From contig NZ_JACFOY010000001.1 in assembly GCF_016102285.1 (NCBI RefSeq), positions 1,302,001 to 1,366,000 on the forward strand: a stretch of DNA of 64,000 nucleotides. Reading direction: 5' to 3'. The translations under genes were made by a program, and so were the position numbers. Of the stretch, positions 18,792-29,441 are shown in pieces (the stretch's first letter is position 1; each line of letters starts with the position of its first letter). Below the pieces are notes generated by a model. The model saw only the letters and a program-made list of their open reading frames with translations, did not search any database and was not told where the DNA came from. This stretch comes from Bartonella sp. M0177 (GTDB taxonomy: Bacteria; Pseudomonadota; Alphaproteobacteria; Rhizobiales; Rhizobiaceae).

Positions 18792-19943
18792 ATGAAACTT
18801 ATTACACATACGGACGATCTAAAAGACGTCGTCGCTACACTTTGTAAATCGGATTTTGTGACTGTTGATACAGAATTTATTCGTGAATCAACTTATTGGC
18901 CGGAACTGTGCCTCATACAGTTGGCATCGGACGATATTGCAGTCATCGTTGATCCGCTTTCCCCCGACATTAATCTCGCACCACTATTCTCGCTCATGAA
19001 AAACCAGAATGTTGTAAAAGTTTTTCATGCCGCGCGTCAGGATGTAGAAATTATCTACAAGCTTGGAAATATCATTCCTTCTCCGTTATTCGACACGCAA
19101 GTAGCCGGTGCGGTTTGTGGCTTTGGCGAAAGTGTCTCCTATGAACAAATTGTCGAACGCGTTACAGGTCAACATATCGACAAATCATCCCGTTATACAG
19201 ACTGGAGCAGAAGACCGCTCAGCGATAAACAGTTGTCATATGCATTGGCTGATGTAACCCATCTCAGAGACGTTTATAAATATCTTGATAAAAAACTCGA
19301 AAAAACCGGACGAACTCATTGGATTGACGATGAAATGTCCGTTTTAACTTCGACAAAAACTTATGACATGCCAAATGAAGAGGCATGGAAGCGAATTAAG
19401 GGGCGCATAAGAAAGCCAAGAGAATTGGCCGTTCTCCAAAAGATTGCGGCATGGCGTGAACAAGAGGCAAAAAATCGCAATGTCCCGCGCGGACGCATTT
19501 TAAAAGATGAATGCCTCATCGAGATTGCTACGCAACAACCGAAAGATGCCGACGCATTGGCAAGATTGCGTAGTATTTCGAAAGGTTGGGAACGTTCGGC
19601 AGCGGCTGCAGAATTATTGAAAGCCGTCCAGACTGGTCTCGCGACGGACCTAAGCACACTACCGGAAATTCATAAACATGTTCCGGTTGCAAATGGTACG
19701 GCAGCGGCCGTCGAATTGCTACGTGTATTGCTTAAGCTCGTGGCAGATGAAGAAAATATTGCTCCGCGTATTATCGCGACTAATGACGAGCTCGAAAAAA
19801 TTGCTAAACAGGAGAGCGATGATAATGTTCCAGCCTTGGAAGGCTGGCGTTACAAGATATTCGGTGAAAAAGCCAAGAAACTGTTAAATGGCAATTTGGG
19901 TTTTTATTTTCGTAACGGGAAAATATTGACAAAAGAACTCTGA
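18792..19943 (+). CDS. rnd: Ribonuclease D
   Basis: 383 residues. The DEDD exonuclease motifs are visible: VDTEFIRESTYWPELCLIQLA (Exo I, Asp/Glu), FHAARQDVEII (Exo II) and YALADVTHL (Exo III, Tyr and Asp). A C-terminal HRDC region follows (EEAWKRIKG, LQKIAAWREQEAKNRNVPRGRIL). RNase D trims 3' ends of tRNA precursors. The ATG at 18792 is preferred over a TTG two codons earlier. It is divergent from aspS, a common arrangement in Rhizobiales. Confidence 0.94.
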   Translation: MKLITHTDDLKDVVATLCKSDFVTVDTEFIRESTYWPELCLIQLASDDIAVIVDPLSPDINLAPLFSLMKNQNVVKVFHAARQDVEIIYKLGNIIPSPLFDTQVAGAVCGFGESVSYEQIVERVTGQHIDKSSRYTDWSRRPLSDKQLSYALADVTHLRDVYKYLDKKLEKTGRTHWIDDEMSVLTSTKTYDMPNEEAWKRIKGRIRKPRELAVLQKIAAWREQEAKNRNVPRGRILKDECLIEIATQQPKDADALARLRSISKGWERSAAAAELLKAVQTGLATDLSTLPEIHKHVPVANGTAAAVELLRVLLKLVADEENIAPRIIATNDELEKIAKQESDDNVPALEGWRYKIFGEKAKKLLNGNLGFYFRNGKILTKEL

Positions 19944-20012
19944 ACAGAAAGAAATATCCAATCAAAATTCTGATTTGGCTTGAAACACGCAGTTTTATTG
20001 CAGAGGCGGATG

Positions 20013-20978
20013 ATGGAAAAAGTCATTACAGTTACATTTAACCCGACCGTTGACGCAGCCAGCGAAGCGGAGGTCGTGCGTCCGACCCATAAAATCAGAA
20101 CATTTGATGAAAGTTTTCATCCCGGCGGCGGCGGAATTAATGTCGCTCGCGTGGTGCATCGCTTGGGTGGTGATGTCAAAGCGCTCTATGCTAGCGGTGG
20201 CATTATGGGGAATGTTCTGAACCACCTTCTGGAAGACCGTGGCATACAGTGCATTAAAATCGCGATTTCAGGAAATACGCGTGTGAATAATGTCATTCAC
20301 GAACGGGCTTCCGGTATGGAATATCGCTTTATTGCCGAAGGCCCCATTATGAAAGAGACAGAATGGAAAGCGGTCATCGATGCGACAAAAAAACTTGAAT
20401 GGGACTGGATTGTTGTAAGCGGTAGTCTTCCAAGAAATGTTCCTATCGATGTCTACGATATGTTGATAGACATTGCTAAAAAAAGGGATGCCCGTATCGT
20501 TATAGATACCTCTGGCGAGGCTCTTAAACATGTTCTCGATAAAGGCGGAGTAACACTTGTAAAACCCAGTCAGGGCGAGTTCGAGGCTTGTACCGGAAAA
20601 ACCTATAATCTAACCGACGATATTGCCAAAGCTGCTCAGGAATATTGTATCAAGGGCGCTTCCGATATTATCACTGTTACGCTGGGACATCAGGGGGCAG
20701 TGTTGGCCACAAAGGATAAAACACTTTATCTGCCCTCACCGCATGTGCGCGTTATCAGCGCTTCTGGCGCCGGTGATAGCTTTGTTGCCGGTATGGTGCA
20801 AGGATTAGCACTTGGTTGGGAAGCCGAGGATGCTTTTCGTTTGGCAACAGCCTGTGGCACTGCTGCTGTGGCTGAAAAAGGAAACGGTTTGTGCCAGCTT
20901 CCAAATATCAAACGCCTTTATAATTATCTTGCCCGCAAAGGTAAAAATATCGGTCCTGCAACTCTATCACAGGACTGA
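20013..20978 (+). CDS. pfkB: 6-phosphofructokinase II-type sugar kinase (PfkB family)
   Basis: About 321 residues of the ribokinase fold. It has the first PfkB signature (PGGGGINVARVVHRLGG) and the second (SASGAGDSFVAGMV, with catalytic Asp in GAGDS). VITVTFNPTVD at the start and VKPSQGEFEACTG in the middle resemble E. coli PfkB and 1-phosphofructokinases. It probably phosphorylates fructose 6-phosphate; tagatose 6-phosphate or fructose 1-phosphate cannot be excluded. Many alphaproteobacteria lack a classical PfkA. AGAGG lies six bases before the second of two adjacent ATGs. It follows rnd by about 70 bp. Confidence 0.85.
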   Translation: MEKVITVTFNPTVDAASEAEVVRPTHKIRTFDESFHPGGGGINVARVVHRLGGDVKALYASGGIMGNVLNHLLEDRGIQCIKIAISGNTRVNNVIHERASGMEYRFIAEGPIMKETEWKAVIDATKKLEWDWIVVSGSLPRNVPIDVYDMLIDIAKKRDARIVIDTSGEALKHVLDKGGVTLVKPSQGEFEACTGKTYNLTDDIAKAAQEYCIKGASDIITVTLGHQGAVLATKDKTLYLPSPHVRVISASGAGDSFVAGMVQGLALGWEAEDAFRLATACGTAAVAEKGNGLCQLPNIKRLYNYLARKGKNIGPATLSQD

Positions 20979-21624
20979 GAAGCTAGGTGGGGGCTATAGC
21001 CCCCACAATCGGCATTATAGATAGAGTTCCGGCAACCGTTCAGATGTGTTCTCCGGATTGATGAACGCTTTTAGCACCAGTCATATAACTATAGATCGCA
21101 CCGCTTTAAAAGCTGCTGCATTCCCATGAGCTTTAGTCGGGGAATTAATAACGATTATCCAATGTTCGCTAAAATAGTAACGACGTCGGAAGCTCGCCTA
21201 ATGGACATAGGCTATTTATCTTCTGAAATGGGTTTTCTCGGCACTTAAAAACAAACAAATTCCGGTTTTATTTTAGTTCATCCGTTTTATTAAAAATCGT
21301 CTCTAATTGATTCATATAAAAAGTTTTTAATGAAAACGTTTTAAAAATTTAAGCCGATGAAATCAACTTTAATAGCCTTTTGAGTGTGTGTTCAGTGTCT
21401 CGTTCAAAAAGCGGTAAAATACTTTCTCTTTGGTCATTAATCGGGTGTCTGTCCAAGTAATTGGGACGTTGAAGGCCACCTATGGCGTAAAATTTACGCA
21501 TGAGCCTCAAAGTTGATTTCCGTTTTCAATTGAAAAAATACGAGCCTTGGTTAAATGGGGATGTTTTGGCCTTTAGATATCCCCCCCCTAACCGGATGAG
21601 AAAGCTGGTGGTTTCTTTAAAATT
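20979..21624. other. Intergenic stretch with a 20-bp GC-rich palindrome
   Basis: GTGGGGGCTA/TAGCCCCCAC at 20987-21006 is a perfect palindrome nine bases after the pfkB stop. No T-run follows, so it may be a weak or Rho-assisted stop or a 3' stabilising hairpin. A second inverted repeat, GGTGGTTT (21607-21614) with AAACCACC (21627-21634), overlaps the end of ppx and may terminate it. No gene is seen between them. Confidence 0.5.
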
Positions 21625-23139
21625 TCAAACCACCAAATAGCGCAAATCTTTATTCGTAACTTTTGCGAGTTGTTGTAAACGCCCTATCGGCCGTTCCGCA
21701 ATAAGATCGGCATGGCGTTCCGGTATTGTTAAAACAATTTCCTTACCTTGTGTTTTCCATATCAAATCCGGCAGAATACCGGCAGTCGAGGCAGAAAAGA
21801 GATTGGCAACGCGCATAAGACCGCCCAGAAAACGGGCTCTTTCTATGATTTCTTTATTCGCAAGTTTTATTATTTCCGGTGCATCATCGTCAACGAATAG
21901 TCCTTCATTACGATAAAAAACCGATAATGCGACATAGACACGCCCAAGATGTGTAATGCCGGGATAAGGCCCGAAAGCCACCTGATTAGCCGATTGATCG
22001 CCGCGATAATCGGGGTGAAAACGCCAACCGATATCGGCAAGCAGGCAAGCCGCTTCGCGATATCTTTTTTGTTCTTCATTTTCCTGAAAGCCGAAAATAT
22101 CGAACGCATTTTTTGTAAAGCCGATAAGGTCATAAGCTTGTGCCGGAGAACGGGCACGTAAAGTTGCCATTTCCTGACAGGCTGCTATGAGCGGATCTTC
22201 TTGCCGTGTTTTGGGACTTAGTTCTGAAAACATAAATCCTTCGCGTACTCCCGCACCTGAAAATATAATTTTCTTTGGGTTAAGACAGCGCATTACTTCT
22301 GTCAGGACGGTTGCTCCATAAGATAGGAGTTGCCGACGGTTTTTCGAAATGGCAGAGATATTTTTTAGCTGTTCGATCTCACCCTTTGCAACACGATGAA
22401 GAAATGATTCCATATCGGATGCCTCGACTTCGTAGCCGTGCATGACAGGAAGAGGATAGCGTTTGACTGCAATATGAAGTTTCGCGAGATTTCGCCATGT
22501 CCCCCCGACAGCATAAAAGTTTCTCCCCTTGTTTTTGCTAAGAATATCGCTGCTTTTCAGATAGCGTCGGGCAATTTTTGTGGCTTCCGCCAAATTATTG
22601 TCAGACATATCCTGAAGCCGTAAACCGCCGAGGGGCAAGGTAATTCCATCATCGCCGACAGACGTTTCATGGATATCAACCAGCTCCAGACTTCCTCCAC
22701 CCAAATCACCGGCTATTCCATCCGGATGATGAAAAGTAGATATGATGCCATAGGCGGAGTAGGTCGCCTCTTCTTTACCAGTCAGAACTTTTACCTCGGC
22801 TTTGAGAATTTTTTCAGCTTCCGATATAAAAGCCGGACCGTTCTTGGCTTCACGTGCTGCGGCTGTTGCCAATGTATGAATTGCCGAAACACCGATCTGC
22901 TCGCAAATGGCATGGAAGCGTCTCAAAGTACGTAATGCCATTTCGACCGAGTCTGGTTCAAGACAACCTGTTTTTGCAACTCCCTTCCCCAGTCCACAAA
23001 GAATTTTCTCGTTAAATAGGACTGTAGGGGAGCGCACTAACCCCTCGTAAACGACCAATCGCACCGAGTTTGATCCGATATCGATTACGGCAACAGGTTT
23101 TCGGCCTTTCAAACGGCCTTGAGCAACGGAGCTATCCAT
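21625..23139 (-). CDS. ppx: Exopolyphosphatase / guanosine pentaphosphatase (Ppx/GppA family)
   Basis: 504 residues. It starts with the ASKHA phosphate-binding motif AVIDIGSNSVRLVVYEG. The second phosphate loop GDLGGGSLELVDI and a C-terminal HD-like helical region follow. The enzyme splits phosphate from polyphosphate chains and may also act on pppGpp. The start lies seven bases after the ppk stop, so the two genes are one operon: Ppk makes polyphosphate and Ppx removes it. This pairing is frequent in proteobacteria. Confidence 0.93.
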   Translation of the reverse strand: MDSSVAQGRLKGRKPVAVIDIGSNSVRLVVYEGLVRSPTVLFNEKILCGLGKGVAKTGCLEPDSVEMALRTLRRFHAICEQIGVSAIHTLATAAAREAKNGPAFISEAEKILKAEVKVLTGKEEATYSAYGIISTFHHPDGIAGDLGGGSLELVDIHETSVGDDGITLPLGGLRLQDMSDNNLAEATKIARRYLKSSDILSKNKGRNFYAVGGTWRNLAKLHIAVKRYPLPVMHGYEVEASDMESFLHRVAKGEIEQLKNISAISKNRRQLLSYGATVLTEVMRCLNPKKIIFSGAGVREGFMFSELSPKTRQEDPLIAACQEMATLRARSPAQAYDLIGFTKNAFDIFGFQENEEQKRYREAACLLADIGWRFHPDYRGDQSANQVAFGPYPGITHLGRVYVALSVFYRNEGLFVDDDAPEIIKLANKEIIERARFLGGLMRVANLFSASTAGILPDLIWKTQGKEIVLTIPERHADLIAERPIGRLQQLAKVTNKDLRYLVV

Positions 23140-23146
23140 TTATGTT

Positions 23147-25375
23147 TCAGTCTTTTTTTGTTGTATCGGTTGTATCTGTGTTCGTTGTTTCCGTTTGTTG
23201 ACGGCGTAATGCAATGATTCGTGGAGCCGAGGATCTCAAAGATTTTCCACGTCCGGAAAGACTTGGATTGGTCATGAAATATTCCTGAGCGTTGAACGGT
23301 TTTTCACCTTTAAGCGGGGTAATACGACGTGAGGTTCCATCGCTTAATATTTCGAAACTTTGCTGATTGTCTATGATATTTGCCAGCATGATCTGCGAAA
23401 GAATTTGTTGGTGAACTGTCTTGTTGAAGACCGGTACTAACGTTTCAACGCGTCTGTCAAGATTTCTTGTCATCATATCGGCCGAACCGAAATAGACAAT
23501 TGCGTTTTCATTCGGCAAATCCTCTCCATTGCCGAAACAGAAAATACGACTATGTTCAAGGAAACGTCCGACAATCGACTTTGCACGAATATTATCGGAA
23601 AAACCGGGAATACCGGGGCGCAAACAACAAATGCCGCGAACCACCAGATCAACCTGAACACCGGCCTGCCCCGCCCGATACAAAGCATCAATAATCTGCG
23701 GGTCGACAAGCGAGTTCATCTTCATCCAGATTGCTGCAGGTTTTCCTTCCCTTGCATGAGCAATTTCGTCCTCGATATGTCCAAGAATACGGCGCCGCAA
23801 GGTCAAAGGTGAAAAGGCCAGTTTCATCGGCTCGTCCGGTTGCGCATAACCGGTAATGAAATTGAAGATCAATTGAACATCGTGGCCGATGTCATCATCG
23901 GTCGTGAAAAATGACAAGTCGGTGTAGATTTTTGCCGTTATCGGGTGATAGTTTCCGGTTCCCAGATGGACATAAGAGCGTAACCTGTTTTCTTCGCGAC
24001 GAACTACCAGCGACATTTTAGCGTGGGTTTTGAGTTCAATAAAACCGAAAACAACTTGAACCCCCGCCCTTTCGAGATCTCTTGCCCAGCGGATATTTGC
24101 TTCTTCGTCAAAACGGGCTTTGAGTTCGACCAGAGCTGTAACAGATTTCCCGGCTTCCGATGCATCAATAAGTGCGCGTACAATCGGGCTGTCGTTCGAT
24201 GTTCTGTAGAGCGTTTGTTTGATTGCCAAAACGTCCGGATCGGCAGCAGCCTGACGCAGGAATTGGACGACGACATCAAACGATTCGTACGGATGATGCA
24301 CAACAATGTCTTTTTCACGAATGGCTGCAAAACAGTCTCCCGCATGTTCTCTGATCCGTTCCGGAAAACGCGGATTATAAGGAACAAATTTCAGGTCTTC
24401 GCGCGGGATTGAAACAATTTCCGAAATCATATTGAGCGCCAGCAAGCCATCGAGCACGCTTATACGATTATCAGGAACACCAAGCTCGGTGGTTACAAAC
24501 TGGCGTAAATCATCCGGCATTTCAGCGTCGAATTCTATGCGAATAACCTGACCACGGCGTCTACGTTTCAAAGCTGATTCAAATAGTCGAACGAGATCTT
24601 CCGCTTCTTCTTCAACCTCAATATCGCTATCGCGAATGACACGGAAAGTTCCTGCCCCGTTAACCTCATATCCGGGAAAAAGTTTGCCGATGAAAAGACT
24701 GACAACATCTTCCAAAGAAATGAAGCGATAACCTTGCCCCTCATCGGGAAGCAGCGTGAAACGCTTGAGCGCAGTCGGTAACCTTAAAAGTGCTGTCATA
24801 GGTTGATGATCGGCACGACGTAACAAATGAAGTGCAATCGAAAAGCCTAAATTCGGAATGAATGGAAACGGGTGAGCCGGATCAATTGAAAGTGGCGTGA
24901 GAACAGGAAATATTGTCTCGAGAAAATGATTTTCAAGCCATGTTTTTTCAGTTTCAGTCAGACGATCAGGACGAATAATCGCAATTTTCTCCTGTTCAAG
25001 TTCATGACGTAACGCACGCAATTCTTGTTGTTGGTTGGCTTGTAGCCTTGCCACCTCCGCCAGTACAAAATCAAGCTGCTCTTGCGGTGTGCGCCCGTCC
25101 GCGCTACGTGTAACAATTCCTGCACGTACCTGACCGGCAAGACCGGCAATACGAACCATAAAAAACTCGTCAAGATTTGTAGCCGATATTGATAAAAAAC
25201 GCAGACGTTCCAATAAAGGATGTTTTTTATTTGCAGCTTCCATCAGCACACGATTGTTGAATTGAAGCCACGAAAACTCACGATTTATAAAACGTTCCGG
25301 AGTTTCCATATTGATTGTATCAGCATTAGGCTGTTTTGCCTCGGAATTTGATGAGTTTTTTGTACGTAAAGCCAT
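23147..25375 (-). CDS. ppk: Polyphosphate kinase
   Basis: About 742 residues. The N-terminal domain reads [20 protein letters not shown] and [18 protein letters not shown]. The two phospholipase-D-like catalytic domains carry the histidine blocks [16 protein letters not shown] (the phosphorylated histidine region) and [11 protein letters not shown]. Ppk1 reversibly makes long polyphosphate from ATP. The C-terminus has a poly-Thr/Asp tail of no known role. The start at 25375 follows AAGGG by about ten bases; an ATG six codons upstream has its AGG directly against it and is less likely. First gene of the ppk-ppx operon. Confidence 0.94.
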   Translation of the reverse strand: MALRTKNSSNSEAKQPNADTINMETPERFINREFSWLQFNNRVLMEAANKKHPLLERLRFLSISATNLDEFFMVRIAGLAGQVRAGIVTRSADGRTPQEQLDFVLAEVARLQANQQQELRALRHELEQEKIAIIRPDRLTETEKTWLENHFLETIFPVLTPLSIDPAHPFPFIPNLGFSIALHLLRRADHQPMTALLRLPTALKRFTLLPDEGQGYRFISLEDVVSLFIGKLFPGYEVNGAGTFRVIRDSDIEVEEEAEDLVRLFESALKRRRRGQVIRIEFDAEMPDDLRQFVTTELGVPDNRISVLDGLLALNMISEIVSIPREDLKFVPYNPRFPERIREHAGDCFAAIREKDIVVHHPYESFDVVVQFLRQAAADPDVLAIKQTLYRTSNDSPIVRALIDASEAGKSVTALVELKARFDEEANIRWARDLERAGVQVVFGFIELKTHAKMSLVVRREENRLRSYVHLGTGNYHPITAKIYTDLSFFTTDDDIGHDVQLIFNFITGYAQPDEPMKLAFSPLTLRRRILGHIEDEIAHAREGKPAAIWMKMNSLVDPQIIDALYRAGQAGVQVDLVVRGICCLRPGIPGFSDNIRAKSIVGRFLEHSRIFCFGNGEDLPNENAIVYFGSADMMTRNLDRRVETLVPVFNKTVHQQILSQIMLANIIDNQQSFEILSDGTSRRITPLKGEKPFNAQEYFMTNPSLSGRGKSLRSSAPRIIALRRQQTETTNTDTTDTTKKD

Positions 25376-25988
25376 ATTGCTTTTTCCCTTCATCCTTATT
25401 GTTTTAATGCTGCAACCGAAATAATCACATCAGTCCGCTTCCGGCGAAAACGTTTCGAGTCATCGAATTCCGGTTTAGTCACAACTTCAAGCTTACAACT
25501 CGGATACCGCTATGACAAATCCAATATCAATTTTTTGATACCAATATTTGTTTTATCCAGTGTTTCTAGTCGTTTTTTCCGGAAAAAATAGAACTGGATA
25601 ACGAGCACAATTACCCGGTTTGATTTTGATTTAACAGTTTTGAAACAGGCCAGAAAAAAGTTCGATCTCCCGCATCAAAAACTCTACGAAATTGCAATGC
25701 CAAACGGCTGTTTTAGCCAAAAATATTGTGAAATCGTAACTTGTCATTGAATAGTTGTTCAGCTTGCTAAAAAATTGATCAATATACTTCAGATAACCGT
25801 CAACCCCGAAACCGGTTTCAAAAAGCGTTCATTTCTCCTATCAATCATGAAAAATGGATAATCGAGTTTTCGTGTCGGTTCCCACATACAAATTATTAGC
25901 CATTATTGAACAATTAGGTTATAGAGAGAAAGTTATCAGTAGAAGTGCATAATTGCACAGGGTTTCAATAACGACATGGAGTTCAGGC
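25376..25988. other. Intergenic stretch between divergent ppk and the zinc-finger gene
   Basis: About 610 bp, AT-rich. No supportable gene and no clear operator was seen. It must hold both divergent promoters. Confidence 0.45.
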
Positions 25989-26246
25989 ATGGCTAATCAT
26001 AACATTCCTCATTTTCAAAATGATGGTGGATATAAAATGATAGAAATCGGCGTGAAGAAGTTCATGTGTGTCGGTGCCAATCCTCCGTTCGATCATCCAC
26101 ATATTTTTATCGATATGGGAGCCGATGACGAAAAAATTTGCTCCTATTGCTCGACATTGTACAGATATAACCCGTCTCTTTCTGAAACAGAAACAAAACC
26201 CGCCGGTTGCACATTTGACGCGGAGCAATTCAAAATCGCTGGTTGA
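25989..26246 (+). CDS. Small zf-CHCC zinc-finger domain protein
   Basis: 85 residues. The metal ligands are Cys27 (FMCVGAN), the DHPH histidine at about 36-38, and Cys51 and Cys54 (KICSYCST), the layout of the zf-CHCC family. The family includes the small NDUFS6 subunit of complex I, whose bacterial relatives share this motif. In Rhizobiales it is widespread and uncharacterised. The start at 25989 follows CAGG and is preferred over a frame opening 12 codons earlier. The FAD monooxygenase begins 35 bp downstream, so the two are probably co-transcribed. Confidence 0.85.
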   Translation: MANHNIPHFQNDGGYKMIEIGVKKFMCVGANPPFDHPHIFIDMGADDEKICSYCSTLYRYNPSLSETETKPAGCTFDAEQFKIAG

Positions 26247-26281
26247 CTGGCAATCTATCACTATTGAATAAGGAATAAACT

Positions 26282-27511
26282 ATGAATTGGCAGAGCCAGA
26301 ACAAACCAATCATAGTGGGGGCAGGAATTGCCGGATTAAGTTCGGCATTGGCATTAGCTCAAAAGGGAATAAGCACCCTTGTTCTTGAAAGTCGAGATCA
26401 TCTGGAAGAAGTTGGAGCCGGTGTTCAATTAGCACCGAATGCTACCCGATTATTAAAGCGCTGGGGCGTTCTTGACCAATTATTGGAAGTTGGGGTTAAA
26501 GCCAAATTCCTTGAATTAAGAGACAGCTCATCGGCGAAAACGCTTCTACATGTCGGTCTGCAGGATATCTCGGAGCGGCGTTGGCATGCTCCCTATATAA
26601 CAATTCACCGTGCCGATTTACAAAATGTACTTTATGAAAAAGCAAACAATAATCCCTTGATCGACATAAAATTGGACGAAAAAGTGATTGCTGTTTCCAA
26701 TGAGACCGATAACTTGGCAGAAATCCGCTCAGACCATCAGGGGTTCGAACAACGCTTTGTAACGCCACTTGTCATCGGATGTGATGGCGTTTGGTCGAAG
26801 TTGAGACAATTTCCTCCATTAAATGACCACGCAAGTTTTAGCGGCTATATTGCCTGGAGAGCTACAATTGACGTTGATACCCTTCCGAAAGAATTTCTAC
26901 GTTCTTTCGAGGATGTTAAAACTGTGACCGCATGGATGGGACCGAACAATCATCTTGTAGCTTACCCGTTGAAAGCAGGTAAGTCGTTTAACTTTGTTGC
27001 AATCACGCAAGGAAACAACCCTGGTGAAATCTGGTCACGTGATGGCGATAAAAATGAGCTTTTCAAGCATTTCAAGGGCTGGCATCCGGCCATAAGGAGC
27101 ATTTTCACTCTGGTTGATAAATGGACATTCTGGCCGTTGTTCCAAATGTTACCGCATCGTTTTACCGATAATAAATTTCGCGTTTTTGTTGGCGATGCAG
27201 CGCATGGTTTTTTACCTTTTGCAGCGCAAGGTGCGGCTATGGCCATTGAAGATTCAGCCGCTCTGGCTGAAATTTTGTCCAGTGAAGACATGGACTTGTC
27301 TTCGGCTATGAGACTTTACAGCAATATTCGCACGCCACGCGTTGCTGCAGTCAATAAAAGGGGGGCGTTCAACCGTTTTGTATACCACGCCACCGGACCA
27401 GTTGCTTTTGCACGCAATTTTGTGATGAAGATACGCCCGTCAGAAAATTTCATGGCAAATCTTGACTGGCTTTATGGTTATGACGCTACCGGTTTTGCCA
27501 AAAACCAATAG
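26282..27511 (+). CDS. FAD-dependent monooxygenase (UbiH / salicylate hydroxylase-like)
   Basis: 409 residues of the PHBH-type flavoprotein fold. The Rossmann FAD motif is IIVGAGIAGLSSALALAQKG at the N-terminus. The DG motif GCDGVWSKLR is near residue 165, and the second FAD motif GDAAHGFLPFAAQGAAMAIEDSAAL is near residue 305. EEVGAGVQLAPNATRLLKRWG is typical of the salicylate/3-hydroxybenzoate hydroxylase branch. It would hydroxylate an aromatic substrate with NAD(P)H and oxygen. A ubiquinone-ring hydroxylase role is also possible, since such enzymes belong to this family. The substrate cannot be told. It converges on aapP with a 5-bp gap. Confidence 0.85.
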   Translation: MNWQSQNKPIIVGAGIAGLSSALALAQKGISTLVLESRDHLEEVGAGVQLAPNATRLLKRWGVLDQLLEVGVKAKFLELRDSSSAKTLLHVGLQDISERRWHAPYITIHRADLQNVLYEKANNNPLIDIKLDEKVIAVSNETDNLAEIRSDHQGFEQRFVTPLVIGCDGVWSKLRQFPPLNDHASFSGYIAWRATIDVDTLPKEFLRSFEDVKTVTAWMGPNNHLVAYPLKAGKSFNFVAITQGNNPGEIWSRDGDKNELFKHFKGWHPAIRSIFTLVDKWTFWPLFQMLPHRFTDNKFRVFVGDAAHGFLPFAAQGAAMAIEDSAALAEILSSEDMDLSSAMRLYSNIRTPRVAAVNKRGAFNRFVYHATGPVAFARNFVMKIRPSENFMANLDWLYGYDATGFAKNQ

Positions 27512-27516
27512 CACAA

Positions 27517-28257
27517 TCATAAAATCTGGCTTAAAAATGCCTTCGCCCTTTCATGCACCGGATGGTCAAAAAATTCATCCGGTGGGGCAACTTCAAGAAT
27601 TTGCCCCTCATCCATAAAAATCACCCGATCGGCAACTTGTCTGGCAAAGCCCATTTCGTGGGTGACGCAAAGCATTGTCATGCCATTTTCAGCAAGATCA
27701 ATCATTGTATCCAAAACTTCTTTGATCATCTCCGGATCGAGAGCCGAGGTTGGTTCATCAAACAACATGACACGCGGTTCCATACAAAGAGAACGGGCAA
27801 TAGCAACGCGTTGTTGCTGTCCACCTGATAGCTGTCCGGGATATTTATGGGCCTTATCCGGAATTTTGACACGTTCCAGATAATGCATTGCCTGCTCTTC
27901 TGCTCTGCGCCGGCCCACATGCTTTACCCAGATAGGCGCAAGCACACAATTCTCAAGCACTGTCAGGTGAGGAAACAGATTGAAATGCTGGAATACCATG
28001 CCGACGTTCCGGCGTATTCTGTTCAAACTCCACATTCCATGCTTGAGAGGAATTCCCGTTACTGTAATATCCCCCTCTTCCGCCCTTTCCAGACCGTTGA
28101 TACACCGTATCAATGTGGATTTTCCCGACCCTGAAGGACCGGATATTATCACCCTCTCTTTCGGTTTGACTTCGAGTTCGATGTCGCGCAAAACATGAAG
28201 CCTGCCGTACCATTTGTTGACATGGTGCATCGCTACATCCAAATTCTCATCAATCAT
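27517..28257 (-). CDS. aapP: General L-amino acid ABC transporter, ATP-binding protein
   Basis: About 246 residues. Walker A is [18 protein letters not shown], the Q-loop is [14 protein letters not shown], the signature is [15 protein letters not shown], and Walker B is [14 protein letters not shown]. This matches the GlnQ/AapP group. It powers uptake of a broad range of L-amino acids. The start at 28257 lies 22 bp after aapM; the frame is open upstream but would overlap aapM. Last gene of aapJQMP. Confidence 0.93.
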   Translation of the reverse strand: MIDENLDVAMHHVNKWYGRLHVLRDIELEVKPKERVIISGPSGSGKSTLIRCINGLERAEEGDITVTGIPLKHGMWSLNRIRRNVGMVFQHFNLFPHLTVLENCVLAPIWVKHVGRRRAEEQAMHYLERVKIPDKAHKYPGQLSGGQQQRVAIARSLCMEPRVMLFDEPTSALDPEMIKEVLDTMIDLAENGMTMLCVTHEMGFARQVADRVIFMDEGQILEVAPPDEFFDHPVHERAKAFLSQIL

Positions 28258-28279
28258 ATCCGGCTTTTTCCGCAAGTAC

Positions 28280-29440
28280 TTATCCTTCCGCACCGTTAGT
28301 CTTCGGAGCATTCAAGCGCCTTTCAATAAAATGCGCATATCTCGACATGCCAAAACAAAATACCCAGAAAACCAGACCTATAAACACCATTCCTGTAAGG
28401 GGCGTCTGGGGAGTGCTCCACTGTGCCTGTTGAATTGCCTGTCGCACAATACCCAAAAGATCGAACATTCCGATAATATAAACAAGGCTTGTTTCCTTAA
28501 ACATCCCTATAAGCACATTGATAATACCCGGTATGACCAGACTATAGGCTTGGGGCAAGATAACAAGACCCATTGTTTTGAGATAACCAAGGCCAAGCGC
28601 TTCTGCCGCCTCATATTGTCCGCGCGGTATTGCTTGTAATCCGCCACGAACGACTTCGGCAATATAAGCGGAGGTGAACAATGCAACGCCAATCAAAGCG
28701 CGCAAAAATTTGTCGAAGGTTATATCCTGCGGAAGAAATAAAGGAAGCATAACGCTGGCAATAAATAACACGGCAACCAAAGGTATGCCTCGTACAGTCT
28801 CTATAAAAATCAACGAGATTGTATGGATAACGGGCATCTTTGAACGGCGGCCAAGCGCCAATAGGCTCCCTAGGGGAAGTGAAATGGTGATACTGCAATA
28901 GGCGATCGTCAAAGTCACAAGCAATCCGCCCCACAATTGGGTTGCGACCGGTTGTAAATGAAAATAGCCACCAAAAAGCAAAAAATAACCGATAAACGGA
29001 ACGACAAAGAGCGATGCAAGCGCATTGGCAATTTTTAACGGGCAAGACGGAATAAGTAATGGCAAATTTATTATAACCACGATCAATGCCATGAGATCGA
29101 CACGCCACCGTTCGCTATCAGGATAGCGTCCGTAAATGAATTGCCAGAAATTCGCTTTCACAAATGCCCAACACGCTCCACTCCAGTCATCCGGCATGAC
29201 TCCGCCTTGTGTGATTGTGGTACAGGCCTTGCGGTCGCTACCACTCCATACAGCATTGATAATCAGCCAATTAATAAGCGGAACAGCAAAATAGATGATT
29301 GCGAGCGCAAGTATGATGCTGACAACACAATTTACAGGTGTTGAAAAAAGATTGTGCCTCAACCAATGCCATATTCCCCTATCAAGTATAGGAGGAGGAG
29401 ACGCCGATATAAACTTCGTCTGGACATAACGCTCGGTCAT
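28280..29440 (-). CDS. aapM: General L-amino acid ABC transporter, permease AapM
   Basis: 386 residues. A first membrane segment near residues 33-57 is followed by a periplasmic stretch containing two cysteines. The C-terminal HisM-type permease domain has the EAA-like motif [22 protein letters not shown]. The long N-terminal part is typical of AapM/BztC as opposed to short polar amino-acid permeases. It starts one base after the aapQ stop, indicating translational coupling, and pairs with AapQ in the membrane. Confidence 0.93.
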   Translation of the reverse strand: MTERYVQTKFISASPPPILDRGIWHWLRHNLFSTPVNCVVSIILALAIIYFAVPLINWLIINAVWSGSDRKACTTITQGGVMPDDWSGACWAFVKANFWQFIYGRYPDSERWRVDLMALIVVIINLPLLIPSCPLKIANALASLFVVPFIGYFLLFGGYFHLQPVATQLWGGLLVTLTIAYCSITISLPLGSLLALGRRSKMPVIHTISLIFIETVRGIPLVAVLFIASVMLPLFLPQDITFDKFLRALIGVALFTSAYIAEVVRGGLQAIPRGQYEAAEALGLGYLKTMGLVILPQAYSLVIPGIINVLIGMFKETSLVYIIGMFDLLGIVRQAIQQAQWSTPQTPLTGMVFIGLVFWVFCFGMSRYAHFIERRLNAPKTNGAEG

Positions 29441-29441
29441 T